From the NCBI RefSeq assembly GCF_028867965.1, contig NZ_JAPQNT010000002.1, forward strand, positions 1 through 64,000: 64,000 bases of DNA. The letters are read 5' to 3'. The position numbers and the translations under genes were made by a program. Positions 32,933-43,462 of this stretch are shown here, one piece after another. The DNA comes from Flavobacterium sp. SUN046 (lineage in GTDB: Bacteria; Bacteroidota; Bacteroidia; Flavobacteriales; Flavobacteriaceae). The notes under the pieces are model-generated. The model was given only the letters and a program-made list of their open reading frames with translations. It ran no database searches and was not told where the DNA came from. Within the stretch, counting starts at the first letter, position 1; every line of letters begins with the position of its first letter.

Positions 32933-33340
32933 TTAGAATTTATTAGAAAAATCTTCCAATGTAATAGCGCTTAGTTCATTACTGATTGAAGTATTTACTT
33001 TTTTATACAATTCTTCAAGATTTGAATTAATTTCTTTTCCAACAGGACATTTTGGATTGGGTTCATTTTTTCCAAAACCTAAAGTCATTTCGTCAAAAGT
33101 CAATTTAAAAATATCATTTAAAGAAATTTTTGAAGTTGATTTTGATAATTTTGTTCCGCCATTTTTTCCTTCTTTACTTTCTACAATATTGTTTTTTTTC
33201 AAGTTGGCTATTTCTTTTCTAACCAATACCGGATTCAGATTAACACTGCCAGCAATAAATTCAGATGATAAATAGTCATCTGGATATTTTGAAAGTAAAG
33301 TCAAAATGTGAAGTGTTATTGCAAATTTGCCTGAAATCAT
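32933..33340 (-). CDS. Rrf2-family transcriptional regulator
   Basis: A 135-residue winged-helix protein. The domain begins MISGKFAITLHILTLLSKYP and includes SSEFIAGSVNLNPVLVRKEI and the wing with GKNGGTKLSK. I chose the ATG at 33340: an upstream in-frame ATG at 33385 would add 15 non-conserved residues, and a TACATTTG -7 box lies between the two. No Fe-S cysteine triad is seen (only CPVGKE contains a Cys), so it is probably a YwnA-type regulator rather than an iron-sulphur sensor. Confidence 0.88.
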   Translation of the reverse strand: MISGKFAITLHILTLLSKYPDDYLSSEFIAGSVNLNPVLVRKEIANLKKNNIVESKEGKNGGTKLSKSTSKISLNDIFKLTFDEMTLGFGKNEPNPKCPVGKEINSNLEELYKKVNTSISNELSAITLEDFSNKF

Positions 33341-33359
33341 ACTGTAATAAAATATGTTA

Positions 33360-33367
33360 CAAATGTA
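33360..33367 (-). promoter_or_regulatory. -7 promoter box of the Rrf2 gene
   Basis: The minus strand reads TACATTTG, matching TAnnTTTG. It lies 20 bp ahead of the 33340 start and inside the longer alternative open frame, which is why the internal ATG is preferred. Confidence 0.55.
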
Positions 33368-33501
33368 ATTATAATTTTGTTTCACTTTCTAATTTTATGA
33401 AAATTTTAATAAAATAAAATAGTATTCTAGAATGGCTATACAACCAAATAAATAGTATTTTTGAAGCATAGATTATTTATTAATTCTATTTTTTAAAAAC
33501 T

Positions 33502-34914
33502 ATGTCACAATATCATATACCTCAAGAAGTGCTTATTATACTTGAAAAAATAGTTGGGCACTCTTTTATTTTTACCGATCAAGAAACGCGTAATCACTAC
33601 GGTCATGATGAAACCGAAGATTATGTTTTTCCGCCAAATGTGGTTGTAAAACCTGCAAATACACATGAAGTTTCTGAAATTTTGAAAGTAGCCAACGAAT
33701 TTAAAATTCCGACAACTCCAATAGGAGCAAGAACTGGTTTAAGTGGAGGCGCATTGAGCATTTATGAAGGAATCGGACTTTCAATGGAACGTTTAAATAA
33801 AATTCTGGAAATAGACGAACAAAACCTTCAAGTTATTGCTGAACCTGCGGTTATTACACAAGTATTGCGTGAAGCAGTTGCCGAAAAAGGTTTGTTTTAT
33901 CCGGTTGACCCAAGCAGTCAAGGTAGCTGCTGGATTGGTGGAAATGTTGCTGAAAACTCTGGTGGTGCGCGTGCCGTAAAATATGGCGTTACCAAAGATT
34001 ATGTATTGAATTTAGAAGTAGTTTTACCTGATGGAGAAATTATTTGGACTGGTGCCAACACCTTAAAAAATTCTACAGGTTACAATTTAACACAACTAAT
34101 GGTTGGAAGTGAAGGAACGCTTGGCGTTATCACTAAAGTCGTATTGAAATTGCTTCCTAAAAATGCTCATAATGTGTTGATGTTGGTGCCGTTTTATAAA
34201 TCGAGTCAGGCTTGTGAAGCAGTTTCGGCTATTTTTAGAGCTGGAATTGTGCCGAGTGCTTTGGAGTTTATGGAACGCGATGCAATTGATTGGACATTGA
34301 AATTTGTAAACGGATTGAATGTTCAAGTAAAAGACGATGTTCAAGCGCATTTATTAATAGAAGTTGATGGAAATTATCCAGAAATTTTGATGCTTGAAGC
34401 CGAAAAAATACTTTCGGTTGTTGAGCAATTTGAAATTGATGAAGTTCTGTTTGCCGATACCGAAGATCAAAAAAATGCGCTTTGGAAAATGCGACGCTCT
34501 GTTGCAGAAGCTGTAAAATCGAATTCGGTTTATAAAGAAGAAGATACGGTTGTACCAAGATATGTTTTGCCAGAATTATTAAACGGAATAAAAAAAATCG
34601 GAACTAAATACGGATTCAAATCGGTATGTTACGGACATGCAGGCGATGGGAATTTACATGTAAACATCATTAAAGGCGACATGACTGATGATAATTGGCA
34701 GACCGAAGTACCGAAAGGAATTCGAGAAATATTTGAATTAACGGTTGCTTTAAAAGGAACTTTATCTGGAGAACACGGAATTGGGTTTGTGCAAAAAAAC
34801 TTTATGGATATTGCTTTTTCCAAAGTACATTTAGAGTTGATGGAACGTATCAAGTATGTTTTTGATCCTAATAACATTTTAAATCCCGGAAAAATTTTTC
34901 CAGATGTAGTTTAA
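33502..34914 (+). CDS. FAD-linked oxidase (glycolate/D-lactate dehydrogenase type)
   Basis: A 470-residue flavoprotein of the GlcD/D-lactate dehydrogenase group. The PF01565-type FAD-binding domain has ARTGLSGGALSI (about 75-86) and SCWIGGNVAENSGGARAVKY; the C-terminal oxidase domain has VCYGHAGDGNLHVNI and GEHGIGFVQKNFM. It oxidises 2-hydroxy acids, passing electrons to a partner; which acid is unresolved. It stands alone with a terminator behind it. Confidence 0.92.
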   Translation: MSQYHIPQEVLIILEKIVGHSFIFTDQETRNHYGHDETEDYVFPPNVVVKPANTHEVSEILKVANEFKIPTTPIGARTGLSGGALSIYEGIGLSMERLNKILEIDEQNLQVIAEPAVITQVLREAVAEKGLFYPVDPSSQGSCWIGGNVAENSGGARAVKYGVTKDYVLNLEVVLPDGEIIWTGANTLKNSTGYNLTQLMVGSEGTLGVITKVVLKLLPKNAHNVLMLVPFYKSSQACEAVSAIFRAGIVPSALEFMERDAIDWTLKFVNGLNVQVKDDVQAHLLIEVDGNYPEILMLEAEKILSVVEQFEIDEVLFADTEDQKNALWKMRRSVAEAVKSNSVYKEEDTVVPRYVLPELLNGIKKIGTKYGFKSVCYGHAGDGNLHVNIIKGDMTDDNWQTEVPKGIREIFELTVALKGTLSGEHGIGFVQKNFMDIAFSKVHLELMERIKYVFDPNNILNPGKIFPDVV

Positions 34915-34928
34915 AGGCTAAAAAAAAG

Positions 34929-34957
34929 CTCATAAAATTTAATTTATGAGTTTTTTT
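34929..34957. terminator. Bidirectional terminator
   Basis: CTCATAAA and TTTATGAG pair around an AT loop with seven Ts following on the plus strand and eight Ts on the minus strand. It serves the oxidase gene and the convergent 36-residue gene. Confidence 0.8.
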
Positions 34958-34965
34958 ATTCCAAA

Positions 34966-35076
34966 TTAATCTCTTTTTGGAGTGTTTTTTTTGTTTCTTT
35001 TTTCTTCTTTTTTCTCTTTTGCCGTTTTAAGAGGTTCTTTTTTTACGGTTTTTTTTGCGTCTTGACTCTTTGCCAT
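34966..35076 (-). CDS. Lysine-rich 36-residue conserved small protein
   Basis: An ATG-started frame of 36 codons reads MAKSQDAKKTVKKEPLKT and ends KKNTPKRD. About half the residues are lysine, arginine or glutamate. Short proteins of this composition (MAKSQD...KK) recur in flavobacterial genomes as I recall, with no known function. It lies between two other leftward genes and a shared terminator, giving it a plausible transcription unit of its own. Confidence 0.55.
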   Translation of the reverse strand: MAKSQDAKKTVKKEPLKTAKEKKEEKRNKKNTPKRD

Positions 35077-35141
35077 GATTTTGGTTTTAGTATTGCTAGT
35101 ATGTAAATGTAATAAAATATATTTTATATAAAAAAGATATT

Positions 35142-35783
35142 TTAAGGCTCATTAATTTCTACCAATCCGTTAAGAAAATTTTCTAATTCTTTTTCAAGTA
35201 GAATAAATGATTGTTGACTTGTGTAAGTAATGAGTTGAACGGTACCTTTATTGTTTGAATAATAATATCCAAAATAAACAAATTTTATTCCTTTTATTGT
35301 GCCTTGAAATTTTAGACAAAGTATTTTTTTATGATTTACAATTCTATATTCAGCGGAAGTTTCTACAACATCTACAGATGCTTTTTGAGCATTTAGTAAT
35401 GCAATTTGGCGCAAATTTTCGAGATCAATTTGAGTGCCTTCGGTGATAATCATTGCAAAACCATTACCTGATTTTAAACTATATCTGTATTCAGGACTTG
35501 TTTCATTATCTCTATGCGGTGCAAATGTCCATTTTGTTGGATTTATATAAACACCAACATTAAAATTTTTACTTTTGGTTAAAAAAGTTGCTCCAGTTGT
35601 CTTAGTAAATTCTTTTTTGTTAATTTTCAACGAATCAGTTTTAGTACTAATACTATCATTTTGATATTTCCATGTACCATTATCAAATAGAAGAACTTCT
35701 TGACCTTTTTCTGTTAGTGCTTTGGTTTGAGCTGTAGAAAAAGATGTAATTGCAAGTGCGAAAAGTAATAATAATTTATTCAT
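35142..35783 (-). CDS. Secreted or periplasmic hypothetical protein
   Basis: A 213-residue protein from the internal ATG at 35783, beginning with a signal peptide (MNKLLLLFALAITSFSTAQ). The longer frame from 35810 puts nine residues ahead of the signal and is less likely. After cleavage the mature N-terminus (TKALTEKGQEVLLFDNGTWK) resembles a motif in many flavobacterial exported proteins. The remainder is mixed alpha/beta without a recognised family. Confidence 0.7.
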   Translation of the reverse strand: MNKLLLLFALAITSFSTAQTKALTEKGQEVLLFDNGTWKYQNDSISTKTDSLKINKKEFTKTTGATFLTKSKNFNVGVYINPTKWTFAPHRDNETSPEYRYSLKSGNGFAMIITEGTQIDLENLRQIALLNAQKASVDVVETSAEYRIVNHKKILCLKFQGTIKGIKFVYFGYYYSNNKGTVQLITYTSQQSFILLEKELENFLNGLVEINEP

Positions 35784-36077
35784 ATGTTTTTTTGAGAATG
35801 ATGTTAACATAACTTTGCTGCGATGTTAAAGTTTAATTGATTCTAAAACAGATACTGATTTTAAAAAACTACATTATATGATTTTATTTGAGATACTTTA
35901 AGATAGTATATAATAGTTTTTTTTCATTTTAAATTTATGTTTTTTAGTTTTATAATTTTTCAATAGTTATTTTTCCTTTCCTAAATACTTAATTTTAGTT
36001 CTCAATTGCTTTTTCAAATTTTTCAGAAGGTTGAATTATAAATTGGAATTATTTTTAATTTCCTAGAGAAGTTTGGT

Positions 36078-37169
36078 CTATTTTTTTGAAAAGTTATAGC
36101 CTATTCCAACTAATAATAAATGTGAAAATATTTCATATTTACCTTCGACTTTTAAAACTAAACCTTTATATAGGTCTGCTTCAATTCCTCCGCCATAGAT
36201 TATTCCAATTCCAAAATTATTTTGAAGATCATTTTTAAATATGCTAATATCATTTTGATTTAATGTTTTGATATAACTTACATTTAGTCCAGCATTAATA
36301 TATGGTCTGATTTTTTTGTTTAAAAAGTTTTGTTGAACTTGAAAAGGAATAGAAATAAGATTTGATGTATAATTACTTTTTTGAGGATTTAAAATGTTAT
36401 CATCTGTAACTGAAAATTTGTAATTGTAGTATGTTAAACCAACATTTAGAGATGTACTCCTGCTAATTTTTGGAAAATAAATTCTATAAATTCCCTGAAA
36501 AAAAACTTCTTTACCATCATTTTTAGGAATACCAGTACCAATAGTAGCAATCAAGAAATTGATTGATTTTTTAGATGCGCTTATAATTTTACTTTCAGAA
36601 TTTAAAAAAATATTGTATTCGGTTATGATTTTAATAAAATCTTTCTCGCTATAGCTAATCGTTTCATGAGTTTTCGCAAAGCCTTCTGTTGCTACATCAA
36701 TATAAGCTTTGTAATGGTACTTTCCGATTTCAGTATCACCTGAATCAAATTTGTCATTTTGTAAAGCGAAGTTATTATTAGCGTTATTGATGATAAAAAA
36801 TGGTTCGTTTAAATAAAAACTTTTGTAGAGTGATACCTTACCTTTTACTAAAAGATTTGCGAATAATGTTACTTCGTCTTTATTATGATTCAACTTTACT
36901 GTCAATAATTCATATGCCTCGCCACTAGAAAAGAGGAAAGAATTTATTTGAGTAGTACTATAAATTTCATAATTTTTATCTTCCAATGAATTTTTAAAGT
37001 AAATTTTTTCTACTAATTTTCCTAATTCATCTTGTTTTATATAACCTTCAATTTTATTTCCATTTTTAAGCATGATTTTTCCTTTTTCATAAACTTCTTT
37101 TAATTGACTAAATGATAAATTATATGTTAAAATAAATAACATTAATAGTAAGAAATTATTTTTTTTCAT
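36078..37169 (-). CDS. Outer-membrane beta-barrel-like hypothetical protein
   Basis: A 363-residue exported protein with signal peptide (MKKNNFLLLMLFILTYNLSF). The first half is hydrophilic (VYEKGKIMLKNGNKIEGYIK). The second half has alternating beta strands, glycine- and tyrosine-rich (VGLTYYNYKFSVTDDN, GIIYGGGIEADLYKGL), and ends in an aromatic strand (LLLVGIGYNFSKK) like small outer-membrane barrels. No family name can be given. A terminator separates it from secA. Confidence 0.7.
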   Translation of the reverse strand: MKKNNFLLLMLFILTYNLSFSQLKEVYEKGKIMLKNGNKIEGYIKQDELGKLVEKIYFKNSLEDKNYEIYSTTQINSFLFSSGEAYELLTVKLNHNKDEVTLFANLLVKGKVSLYKSFYLNEPFFIINNANNNFALQNDKFDSGDTEIGKYHYKAYIDVATEGFAKTHETISYSEKDFIKIITEYNIFLNSESKIISASKKSINFLIATIGTGIPKNDGKEVFFQGIYRIYFPKISRSTSLNVGLTYYNYKFSVTDDNILNPQKSNYTSNLISIPFQVQQNFLNKKIRPYINAGLNVSYIKTLNQNDISIFKNDLQNNFGIGIIYGGGIEADLYKGLVLKVEGKYEIFSHLLLVGIGYNFSKK

Positions 37170-37198
37170 TTTATAAATTATTTTTCTAAAAATATGAA

Positions 37199-37236
37199 AA
37201 AATCCCCAACTGAATTTACAATTGAGGATTTTTTTA
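37199..37236 (-). terminator. Terminator downstream of secA
   Basis: AATCCcCAA and TTGaGGATT form an imperfect stem with A/T tracts on both sides, about 17 bp past the secA stop. It reads as a terminator in the minus direction for secA, and weakly in the plus direction. Confidence 0.65.
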
Positions 37237-37252
37237 TTACTATATTTCTTAT

Positions 37253-40200
37253 TTATTCATGAACTAAAACCCATTCGCCTGAGGTAATTAAGTTTTCGGC
37301 TTTTTTGAATTTCATTTCTTCGGTTTTGCCACTCATTACGTGTTTGATAGTAACAGTGTCGTTGCGATTAATTTTTGGTTGATCACGAACAATTGTTTCA
37401 GTAACTTGACGTTGTTGGGTTTGTCCTGCTTCACGGTTTTGTTCTGCAGCCGACTCACTATTTTGAATTTCATCTCGTGATTCAGTATAGTTTTCTTTCT
37501 TGCGAACTTCTTGTTTAGCTTCTTGAATAGCATTATTTTGTTGCGGTAAATCGCCTTTAAATAAGAATGATATTACTTCTTTATTTACTCCATCAAGCAT
37601 GCTTCTAAATAAATTAAATGCTTCTAGTTTATAGATTAGTAGTGGATCTTTTTGTTCATGAACCGCCAACTGAACCGATGTTTTTAATTCATCCATTTTG
37701 CGTAAGTGCTTTTTCCAAGCTTCATCAACTATAGCTAGTGTAATGTTTTTCTCAAAATCAGCTACTAATTGAGCGCCTTTTGATTCATAAGCTTTTTTCA
37801 AATCGGTAACAACATTTAATGATTTGATTCCGTCAGTAAATGGTACAATGATACGCTCATATTTATTGCTTGGATTTTCATAAACATCTGCAATTATAGG
37901 CAATGCTTCACGAGCACTTCTCTCGGTTTTCTCAGTATAATATTGCATTGCTGCTTTATATACTTTACCAGTTAATTCCATTTCAGTTAATTTATCAAAT
38001 TCACTTGATGAAACTGGAGATGTCATAGAAAAATAACGAATTAATTCGAATTCAAAGTTTTTGAAATCATTTCTCGATTTATTATCACCAACAATAACTT
38101 CGCAGGTGTCATACATCATGTTGGCGATGTCTAATTTCAAACGTTCGCCATGTAGTGCATGACGTCTACGCTTGTAAACTACTTCTCTTTGCGCATTCAT
38201 AACGTCATCATATTCTAACAAACGTTTACGTGTGCCAAAGTTATTTTCTTCGACTTTTTTCTGAGCTCTTTCGATAGATTTTGTCATCATCGAATGTTGA
38301 ATTACTTCACCTTCTTTCAATCCCATTCTATCCATAACTTTTGCCACTCTTTCTGAACCAAAAAGACGCATTAAGTTATCTTCAAGTGAAACATAAAATT
38401 GTGAACTTCCTGGATCACCTTGTCGACCAGCACGACCACGTAATTGGCGGTCAACACGACGTGAATCGTGACGTTCAGTTCCAATAATTGCTAATCCACC
38501 AGCAGCTTTTACTTCTGGAGTTAACTTAATATCGGTTCCACGACCAGCCATATTTGTTGCAATTGTTACTACACCAGGTTTTCCTGCTTCTTCAACAATC
38601 TGTGCTTCTTGTTTGTGCATTTTTGCGTTCAATACGTTGTGGGCAACACCTCGCATTTTAAGCATTCGACTTAATAATTCTGAAATTTCTACCGATGTTG
38701 TTCCGATAAGAACAGGTCTGCCAGATGCTGAAAGTTGTGTTACATCTTCAATAACAGCATTAAATTTTTCACGAACAGAACGGTAGATTAAATCTTCTTT
38801 GTCTATACGTGACATTCCTCTGTTGGTTGGAATTTCAACTACATCTAATTTATATATTTCCCATAATTCTCCGGCTTCTGTGGTTGCAGTTCCAGTCATA
38901 CCAGCCAATTTGCTGTACATACGGAAATAATTTTGTAAAGTAATTGTTGCGAATGTTTGTGTAGCGGCTTCAATTGTAACTTGCTCTTTGGCTTCAATCG
39001 CTTGGTGTAATCCATCCGAATAGCGACGACCATCCATGATACGACCTGTTTGCTCGTCAACAATTAAGATTTTGTTATCCATAATTACATATTCTACGTC
39101 TTTTTCAAAAAGTGTGTACGCTTTAAGTAATTGAGTAAGAGTATGAATTCGCTCTGATTTGATTCCGAAATCTTGAAACAATCGTTCTTTTGCTTCCGCT
39201 TCTTTGTCTTTTTCAAGGTTTTGTTTTTCGATGTTAGCGATTTCGGTTCCAATATCTGGAAGTACAAAAAAGGTTTCATCAGTATCTTGTGAAAGGTATT
39301 TTATTCCGTTATCAGTTAATTCAACTTGATTGTTTTTTTCTTCGATTACAAAATATAAAGCTTCATCAACAATATGCATTTCACGATTGTTGTCTTGCAT
39401 GTATTGATTTTCTGTTTTTTGAAGCAATTGTTTGATTCCTTCTTCACTCAAAAATTTAATTAATGCTTTATTTTTTGGTAACGAACGGTATGCTCTTAAT
39501 AATTGAAATCCACCATCTTTAGTATTTCCTTCTTTTATTAACTTTCTAGCTTCTGCCAAAAATCCGTTTGCTAATTGACGTTGTAGATTGTAAAGGTGTT
39601 CAACTTTAGGTTTCAATTCAGTAAATTCATGACGATCACCATCAGGAACTGGACCCGAAATAATTAACGGTGTTCTAGCATCATCAACCAATACCGAGTC
39701 AACTTCATCGACAATTGCATAATTGTGTTTTCTTTGAACTAAATCTTCTGGCGAATGTGCCATATTATCTCTCAAATAATCAAAACCAAATTCGTTATTT
39801 GTTCCATACGTAATATCAGAATCATACGCTTTTCTTCGAGCTTCAGTATTTGGAGAATGATTATCAATACAATCTACAGTCATACCATGAAATTCGAACA
39901 AAGGTGCTTTCCAGGTGCTATCACGTTTAGCCAGATAATCATTTACGGTTACTAAATGCACACCGTTTCCTGTCAATGCATTCAAATAAAGCGGTAATGT
40001 TGCTACAAGAGTTTTACCTTCACCAGTTTGCATTTCGGCAATTTTTCCTTCATGAAGAACGATTCCACCAATTAATTGCACATCATAGTGAATCATATCC
40101 CAAGTGATTTCTTTACCAGCAGCATTCCATTGGTTTGCCCAATTAGTTTGATCTCCAACTAAAGTTATGTAAGGTTTTGTTGCAGAAAGTTCTCTATCTT

Positions 40201-40606
40201 TTTCAGTTGTTGTTACTGTAATTGTAGTGTTTTCTTTAAAACGTCGTGCTGTTTCTTTAACTACTCCAAAAGCTTCTGGAAGAATTTCTAGCAATACTTT
40301 TTCAGATATTTCATAGGCTTCTTTTTCTAAAGCGTCAATAGCGTTGTAGATGTCTTCTCTTAAATCAATATCAGAAGTGTTTTCGGCTTCTATTTTTTTA
40401 GCCGCAATTTCAGCATCTTGTTTGGCACGAGCTTGTTTGATTTTTTCTTTGAATTCGGCAGTTTTGGCTCTTAATTCATCATTAGACAATGCCATTAAAG
40501 CAGGTTCTAACGCTTTGATTTTTGCGATATAGGGTTGTGTAGCTTTTACATCTTTTTCAGATTTATCACCTACGAACATCTTAAGTATGCTATTTATGAA
40601 ACTCAT
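37253..40606 (-). CDS. SecA preprotein translocase ATPase
   Basis: SecA drives post-translational export through SecYEG. The 1117-residue length is larger than the usual 900 or so, as in other Bacteroidota, with extra segments within the first nucleotide-binding domain. Visible motifs include Walker [11 protein letters not shown], the helicase Q/II region [28 protein letters not shown] and [12 protein letters not shown]. The C-terminal tail is hydrophilic ([16 protein letters not shown]) and ends [25 protein letters not shown] without the zinc-binding CxCx(8)CH motif. An intact housekeeping gene with its own promoter region. Confidence 0.97.
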   Translation of the reverse strand: MSFINSILKMFVGDKSEKDVKATQPYIAKIKALEPALMALSNDELRAKTAEFKEKIKQARAKQDAEIAAKKIEAENTSDIDLREDIYNAIDALEKEAYEISEKVLLEILPEAFGVVKETARRFKENTTITVTTTEKDRELSATKPYITLVGDQTNWANQWNAAGKEITWDMIHYDVQLIGGIVLHEGKIAEMQTGEGKTLVATLPLYLNALTGNGVHLVTVNDYLAKRDSTWKAPLFEFHGMTVDCIDNHSPNTEARRKAYDSDITYGTNNEFGFDYLRDNMAHSPEDLVQRKHNYAIVDEVDSVLVDDARTPLIISGPVPDGDRHEFTELKPKVEHLYNLQRQLANGFLAEARKLIKEGNTKDGGFQLLRAYRSLPKNKALIKFLSEEGIKQLLQKTENQYMQDNNREMHIVDEALYFVIEEKNNQVELTDNGIKYLSQDTDETFFVLPDIGTEIANIEKQNLEKDKEAEAKERLFQDFGIKSERIHTLTQLLKAYTLFEKDVEYVIMDNKILIVDEQTGRIMDGRRYSDGLHQAIEAKEQVTIEAATQTFATITLQNYFRMYSKLAGMTGTATTEAGELWEIYKLDVVEIPTNRGMSRIDKEDLIYRSVREKFNAVIEDVTQLSASGRPVLIGTTSVEISELLSRMLKMRGVAHNVLNAKMHKQEAQIVEEAGKPGVVTIATNMAGRGTDIKLTPEVKAAGGLAIIGTERHDSRRVDRQLRGRAGRQGDPGSSQFYVSLEDNLMRLFGSERVAKVMDRMGLKEGEVIQHSMMTKSIERAQKKVEENNFGTRKRLLEYDDVMNAQREVVYKRRRHALHGERLKLDIANMMYDTCEVIVGDNKSRNDFKNFEFELIRYFSMTSPVSSSEFDKLTEMELTGKVYKAAMQYYTEKTERSAREALPIIADVYENPSNKYERIIVPFTDGIKSLNVVTDLKKAYESKGAQLVADFEKNITLAIVDEAWKKHLRKMDELKTSVQLAVHEQKDPLLIYKLEAFNLFRSMLDGVNKEVISFLFKGDLPQQNNAIQEAKQEVRKKENYTESRDEIQNSESAAEQNREAGQTQQRQVTETIVRDQPKINRNDTVTIKHVMSGKTEEMKFKKAENLITSGEWVLVHE

Positions 40607-40655
40607 AATGGGTTTGTATTTATTTTTTTAAATCCCTAAATTTAGGGTGTGTAAA

Positions 40656-40692
40656 ATTAAACAAAAAAAAAGCCCCAAAGGAGACTTTTTTC
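40656..40692 (-). terminator. Terminator of the DUF2795 gene
   Basis: On the minus strand AGTCTCC pairs imperfectly with GGGGCT around TTT and is followed by nine Ts. It is placed 20-50 bp past the stop codon of the 40713-40934 gene. Confidence 0.6.
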
Positions 40693-40712
40693 TGTTGTGT
40701 TAGTTTATTTTT

Positions 40713-40934
40713 TTAATATTCATCTTCATTCCAAAGGTAATCTTCGTCAGTCGGATAATCAGGCCAAATTTCTTCCATCGATTCATATATCTCACCTTCG
40801 TCTTCAATTGACTGAAGATTTTCTACTACTTCTAGTGGTGCTCCAGCTCTAATAGCGTAGTCAATAAGTTCATCTTTGGTAGCAGGCCACGGTGCATCAC
40901 TTAAATAAGATGCTAATTCTAATGTCCAATACAT
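40713..40934 (-). CDS. DUF2795 domain protein
   Basis: A 73-residue protein comprising a DUF2795 helical domain (MYWTLELASYLSDAPWPATK, then ELIDYAIRAGAPLEVVENLQ) and an acidic tail (PTDEDYLWNEDEY). The domain is common in Bacteroidota and has no assigned role. It is monocistronic with a terminator ahead of secA. Confidence 0.85.
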   Translation of the reverse strand: MYWTLELASYLSDAPWPATKDELIDYAIRAGAPLEVVENLQSIEDEGEIYESMEEIWPDYPTDEDYLWNEDEY

Positions 40935-41113
40935 CTGCTTTCGATTTTATAATTTATGCAAAAATAAATTTTTAACTGAAATAGTCAAGTAAAAAATCAT
41001 TTATTTTTAATTAAAGTTAAGAACGTGTCTTTTTAAGTGTTCCGTATTCTGTTTTAAGTGTTCAGATTGCCTGAAAATACTCAAACTGTTTACTTAAAGC
41101 TGACCACTGAATT

Positions 41114-41683
41114 CTATTTTCTAGGAATCCATTGCACTTCATCAGCCTTTAAGTCAAAGGACAACTTCCGTGCCAATACAAAAAGGTAGTCAGAAAGTCG
41201 GTTTAGGTATTTAATTACCAGTTCATCTGTCGGTTCAATGTCATTTAAGTGCACTGCTAAACGCTCGGCACGACGGCAAACGCAACGTGCTATATGACAA
41301 TATGACACAGTTGTGTGTCCGCCAGGAAGTACAAAATGCGTCATTTGAGGTAATGATTCCTCCATTTGATCAATTTGTGTTTCAAGAAATTCTATATCAG
41401 ATTCTAAAATTCCAAGATTTTGAAGGCGTTTTTCTCCGTTTTTTAAAGTTTCTTTTTCTGGTGGAGTTGCTAGAATTGCTCCAACGGTAAAAAGTCGGTC
41501 TTGCACTTCAATTAGTACAGTTTTGTACATTGAATTCATTTCTTGATCACGAATTAGTCCGATATGCGAATTTAACTCGTCGACCGTTCCATAGCTTTCA
41601 ATTCGGATGTGGTGTTTAGATACTCGTGTTCCACCAAAAAGTGCAGTGGTTCCGGTATCACCAGTTTTTGTATATACTTTCAT
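41114..41683 (-). CDS. Cob(I)alamin adenosyltransferase, PduO type
   Basis: It makes adenosylcobalamin from cob(I)alamin and ATP. The 189-residue protein begins with the PduO ATP-binding motif MKVYTKTGDTGTTALFGG and carries the conserved helix ARCVCRRAERLAVHL and RLSDYLFVLAR. The start at 41683 is chosen because homologs begin at this MKxYTKTGD; an upstream in-frame ATG at 41737 adds 18 non-conserved residues. It complements the MeaB gene at 31,061-32,134 in a B12-dependent route. Confidence 0.92.
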   Translation of the reverse strand: MKVYTKTGDTGTTALFGGTRVSKHHIRIESYGTVDELNSHIGLIRDQEMNSMYKTVLIEVQDRLFTVGAILATPPEKETLKNGEKRLQNLGILESDIEFLETQIDQMEESLPQMTHFVLPGGHTTVSYCHIARCVCRRAERLAVHLNDIEPTDELVIKYLNRLSDYLFVLARKLSFDLKADEVQWIPRK

Positions 41684-41857
41684 TATTAATATAAATATTA
41701 TGAGTTTTGAAAGTTCCTTATTGAAAGGAAATTTCATTCTGTAAATGTAACAAAAATTAAAATGGATTGCTACTTAGCCCTGATGGGAATGGCATCGTGT
41801 AAAGTGGACAGCAGGAAAATGGATTACTGATAAATCCTAATCGATTCGTTTCTTAGG

Positions 41858-42556
41858 TTATAGATGATCAGCATTTAAATTATCGCTTTCAATTAATCCG
41901 TCACGCAAACGAATAATTCTATGAGCATATTTTGCAATATCTTCTTCGTGAGTAACTAAAATAACGGTATTTCCATTTTTATGAATATCACCAAAAAGAT
42001 TCATTATTTCGACCGAAGTTTTACTATCAAGATTTCCGGTTGGTTCATCGGCAAGAATTATAGAAGGACTGTTTACTAAAGCTCTTGCTACTGCAACACG
42101 TTGGCGTTGTCCGCCGGATAGTTGGTTGGGTTGGTGGTCCATTCTATCAGCTAGATTTACTTGAGTGAGTACTTCGGTAGCTCTTTTATTTCGTTCAGAT
42201 TTTGGAGTTCCAGCATAAATCATAGGTAATGCAACATTATCTAGAGCAGTTGTTCGTGGCAAAAGATTAAAAGTTTGAAAAACAAAACCAATTTCTTTAT
42301 TTCGAATTTCAGCTAAATCATCGTCGTGCATTTTAGAAACGTCTTGTCCGTTTAGAATATAAGTTCCGGATGTTGGTGTATCCAAACAACCCAAAATATT
42401 CATTAAGGTAGATTTTCCTGAACCAGATGGTCCCATTAAAGCTACATATTCACCTTTGTTGATTTGTAAATTGATACCTTTTAATACGTAAATCATTTCA
42501 CTACCTAAAATGAAATCGCGTTTGATATTGGTGATATTGATTAATGGATTTGCCAT
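41858..42556 (-). CDS. ABC transporter ATP-binding protein (LolD/MacB-like)
   Basis: A 232-residue ATPase with Walker [10 protein letters not shown] (about 42-50), Q-loop FVFQTFNLL, signature [15 protein letters not shown] and Walker [13 protein letters not shown], plus the H-loop [11 protein letters not shown]. The sequence fits the LolD/MacB/FtsE group that energises lipoprotein release or export. No permease is adjacent, so the partner is encoded elsewhere. Confidence 0.88.
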   Translation of the reverse strand: MANPLINITNIKRDFILGSEMIYVLKGINLQINKGEYVALMGPSGSGKSTLMNILGCLDTPTSGTYILNGQDVSKMHDDDLAEIRNKEIGFVFQTFNLLPRTTALDNVALPMIYAGTPKSERNKRATEVLTQVNLADRMDHQPNQLSGGQRQRVAVARALVNSPSIILADEPTGNLDSKTSVEIMNLFGDIHKNGNTVILVTHEEDIAKYAHRIIRLRDGLIESDNLNADHL

Positions 42557-42720
42557 AACTACTAATGTCTTTTAGCTATTAGTTATCTAAAAGTGATTAA
42601 AGTTACAAAAAAAATCAAAAAAATTAAATCTTATAATCTTGTAACTTTAATCAAATCTTGTGTAACAGATTGATTGTATGAAGAAGCTAATTTTACATTA
42701 AATAAATAAACTATTTAATT

Positions 42721-43401
42721 ATGAAAAAAAATGTATTAAAAGCAGGAGTAATTTTTATGACACTTTTAGGTGTTGTATCTTGCAAAGACGAGAAAGAAGC
42801 TACGGCTCAAAAAACAATTGATAGTTATGTTGTGTATGTAGATTCATTGCAAAATGTTGCTATTGCAGATGCTAAAGCAGATTGGACTGTAATTGATTCA
42901 AGTTATCAAGTTAGAACATCTGAAGCTGAAATGGCTTTAAATGATTTGAAAGAAAGTGAAAAAGAACAAGCTCGAATTGATGCTAGTAAGAGTAAGTATG
43001 AAACTTTTAAATCTAAAGTTCAAGCTGAAGTAGATGCAACACAAGCTAAAAGTGAAGAAAAGGTTTCTACAAATCAATTGTTAAGAGACCGACTTTTTGG
43101 AGCAGGAAAAATTGGTGAAGACATGAGTTTTGCTTGGGTTAATAAAGATAATATTTTAAAAACCTACGAAACTTTTTTTCAAGCTTACAAAGACAATAAA
43201 TCTGGTTTTACGAGAGAAGATTATGATGAAATTAAATTAATGTATGAAGCTCTTGATAGCAGAAAAAATACAGTTGAAAAAGAAGGATTAACATCTGATG
43301 ATAATGCTAAAATTGCTTCAATTAAGTTCAAGTTTGCACCGATGTTCAAAGTGAATAGAATTGGTGCTAAAAGCAGAGAAACAGAAGCAGCTAAAGAATA
43401 A
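42721..43401 (+). CDS. Lipoprotein of unknown function, coiled-coil rich
   Basis: A 226-residue lipoprotein: the signal MKKNVLKAGVIFMTLLGVVS is followed by the lipobox cysteine (VVSC, about residue 21). The mature part is helical and charged, with heptad-like stretches (EAEMALNDLKESEKEQARID; KFKSKVQAEVDATQAKSEE). No known domain. It stands alone between a divergent ABC ATPase and a convergent methyltransferase gene. Confidence 0.75.
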   Translation: MKKNVLKAGVIFMTLLGVVSCKDEKEATAQKTIDSYVVYVDSLQNVAIADAKADWTVIDSSYQVRTSEAEMALNDLKESEKEQARIDASKSKYETFKSKVQAEVDATQAKSEEKVSTNQLLRDRLFGAGKIGEDMSFAWVNKDNILKTYETFFQAYKDNKSGFTREDYDEIKLMYEALDSRKNTVEKEGLTSDDNAKIASIKFKFAPMFKVNRIGAKSRETEAAKE

Positions 43402-43462
43402 AAATAATAATAAGTTGGTTTTTAGTTAAGAAAATGGCAATCAGGGATGGTTGTCATTTTTT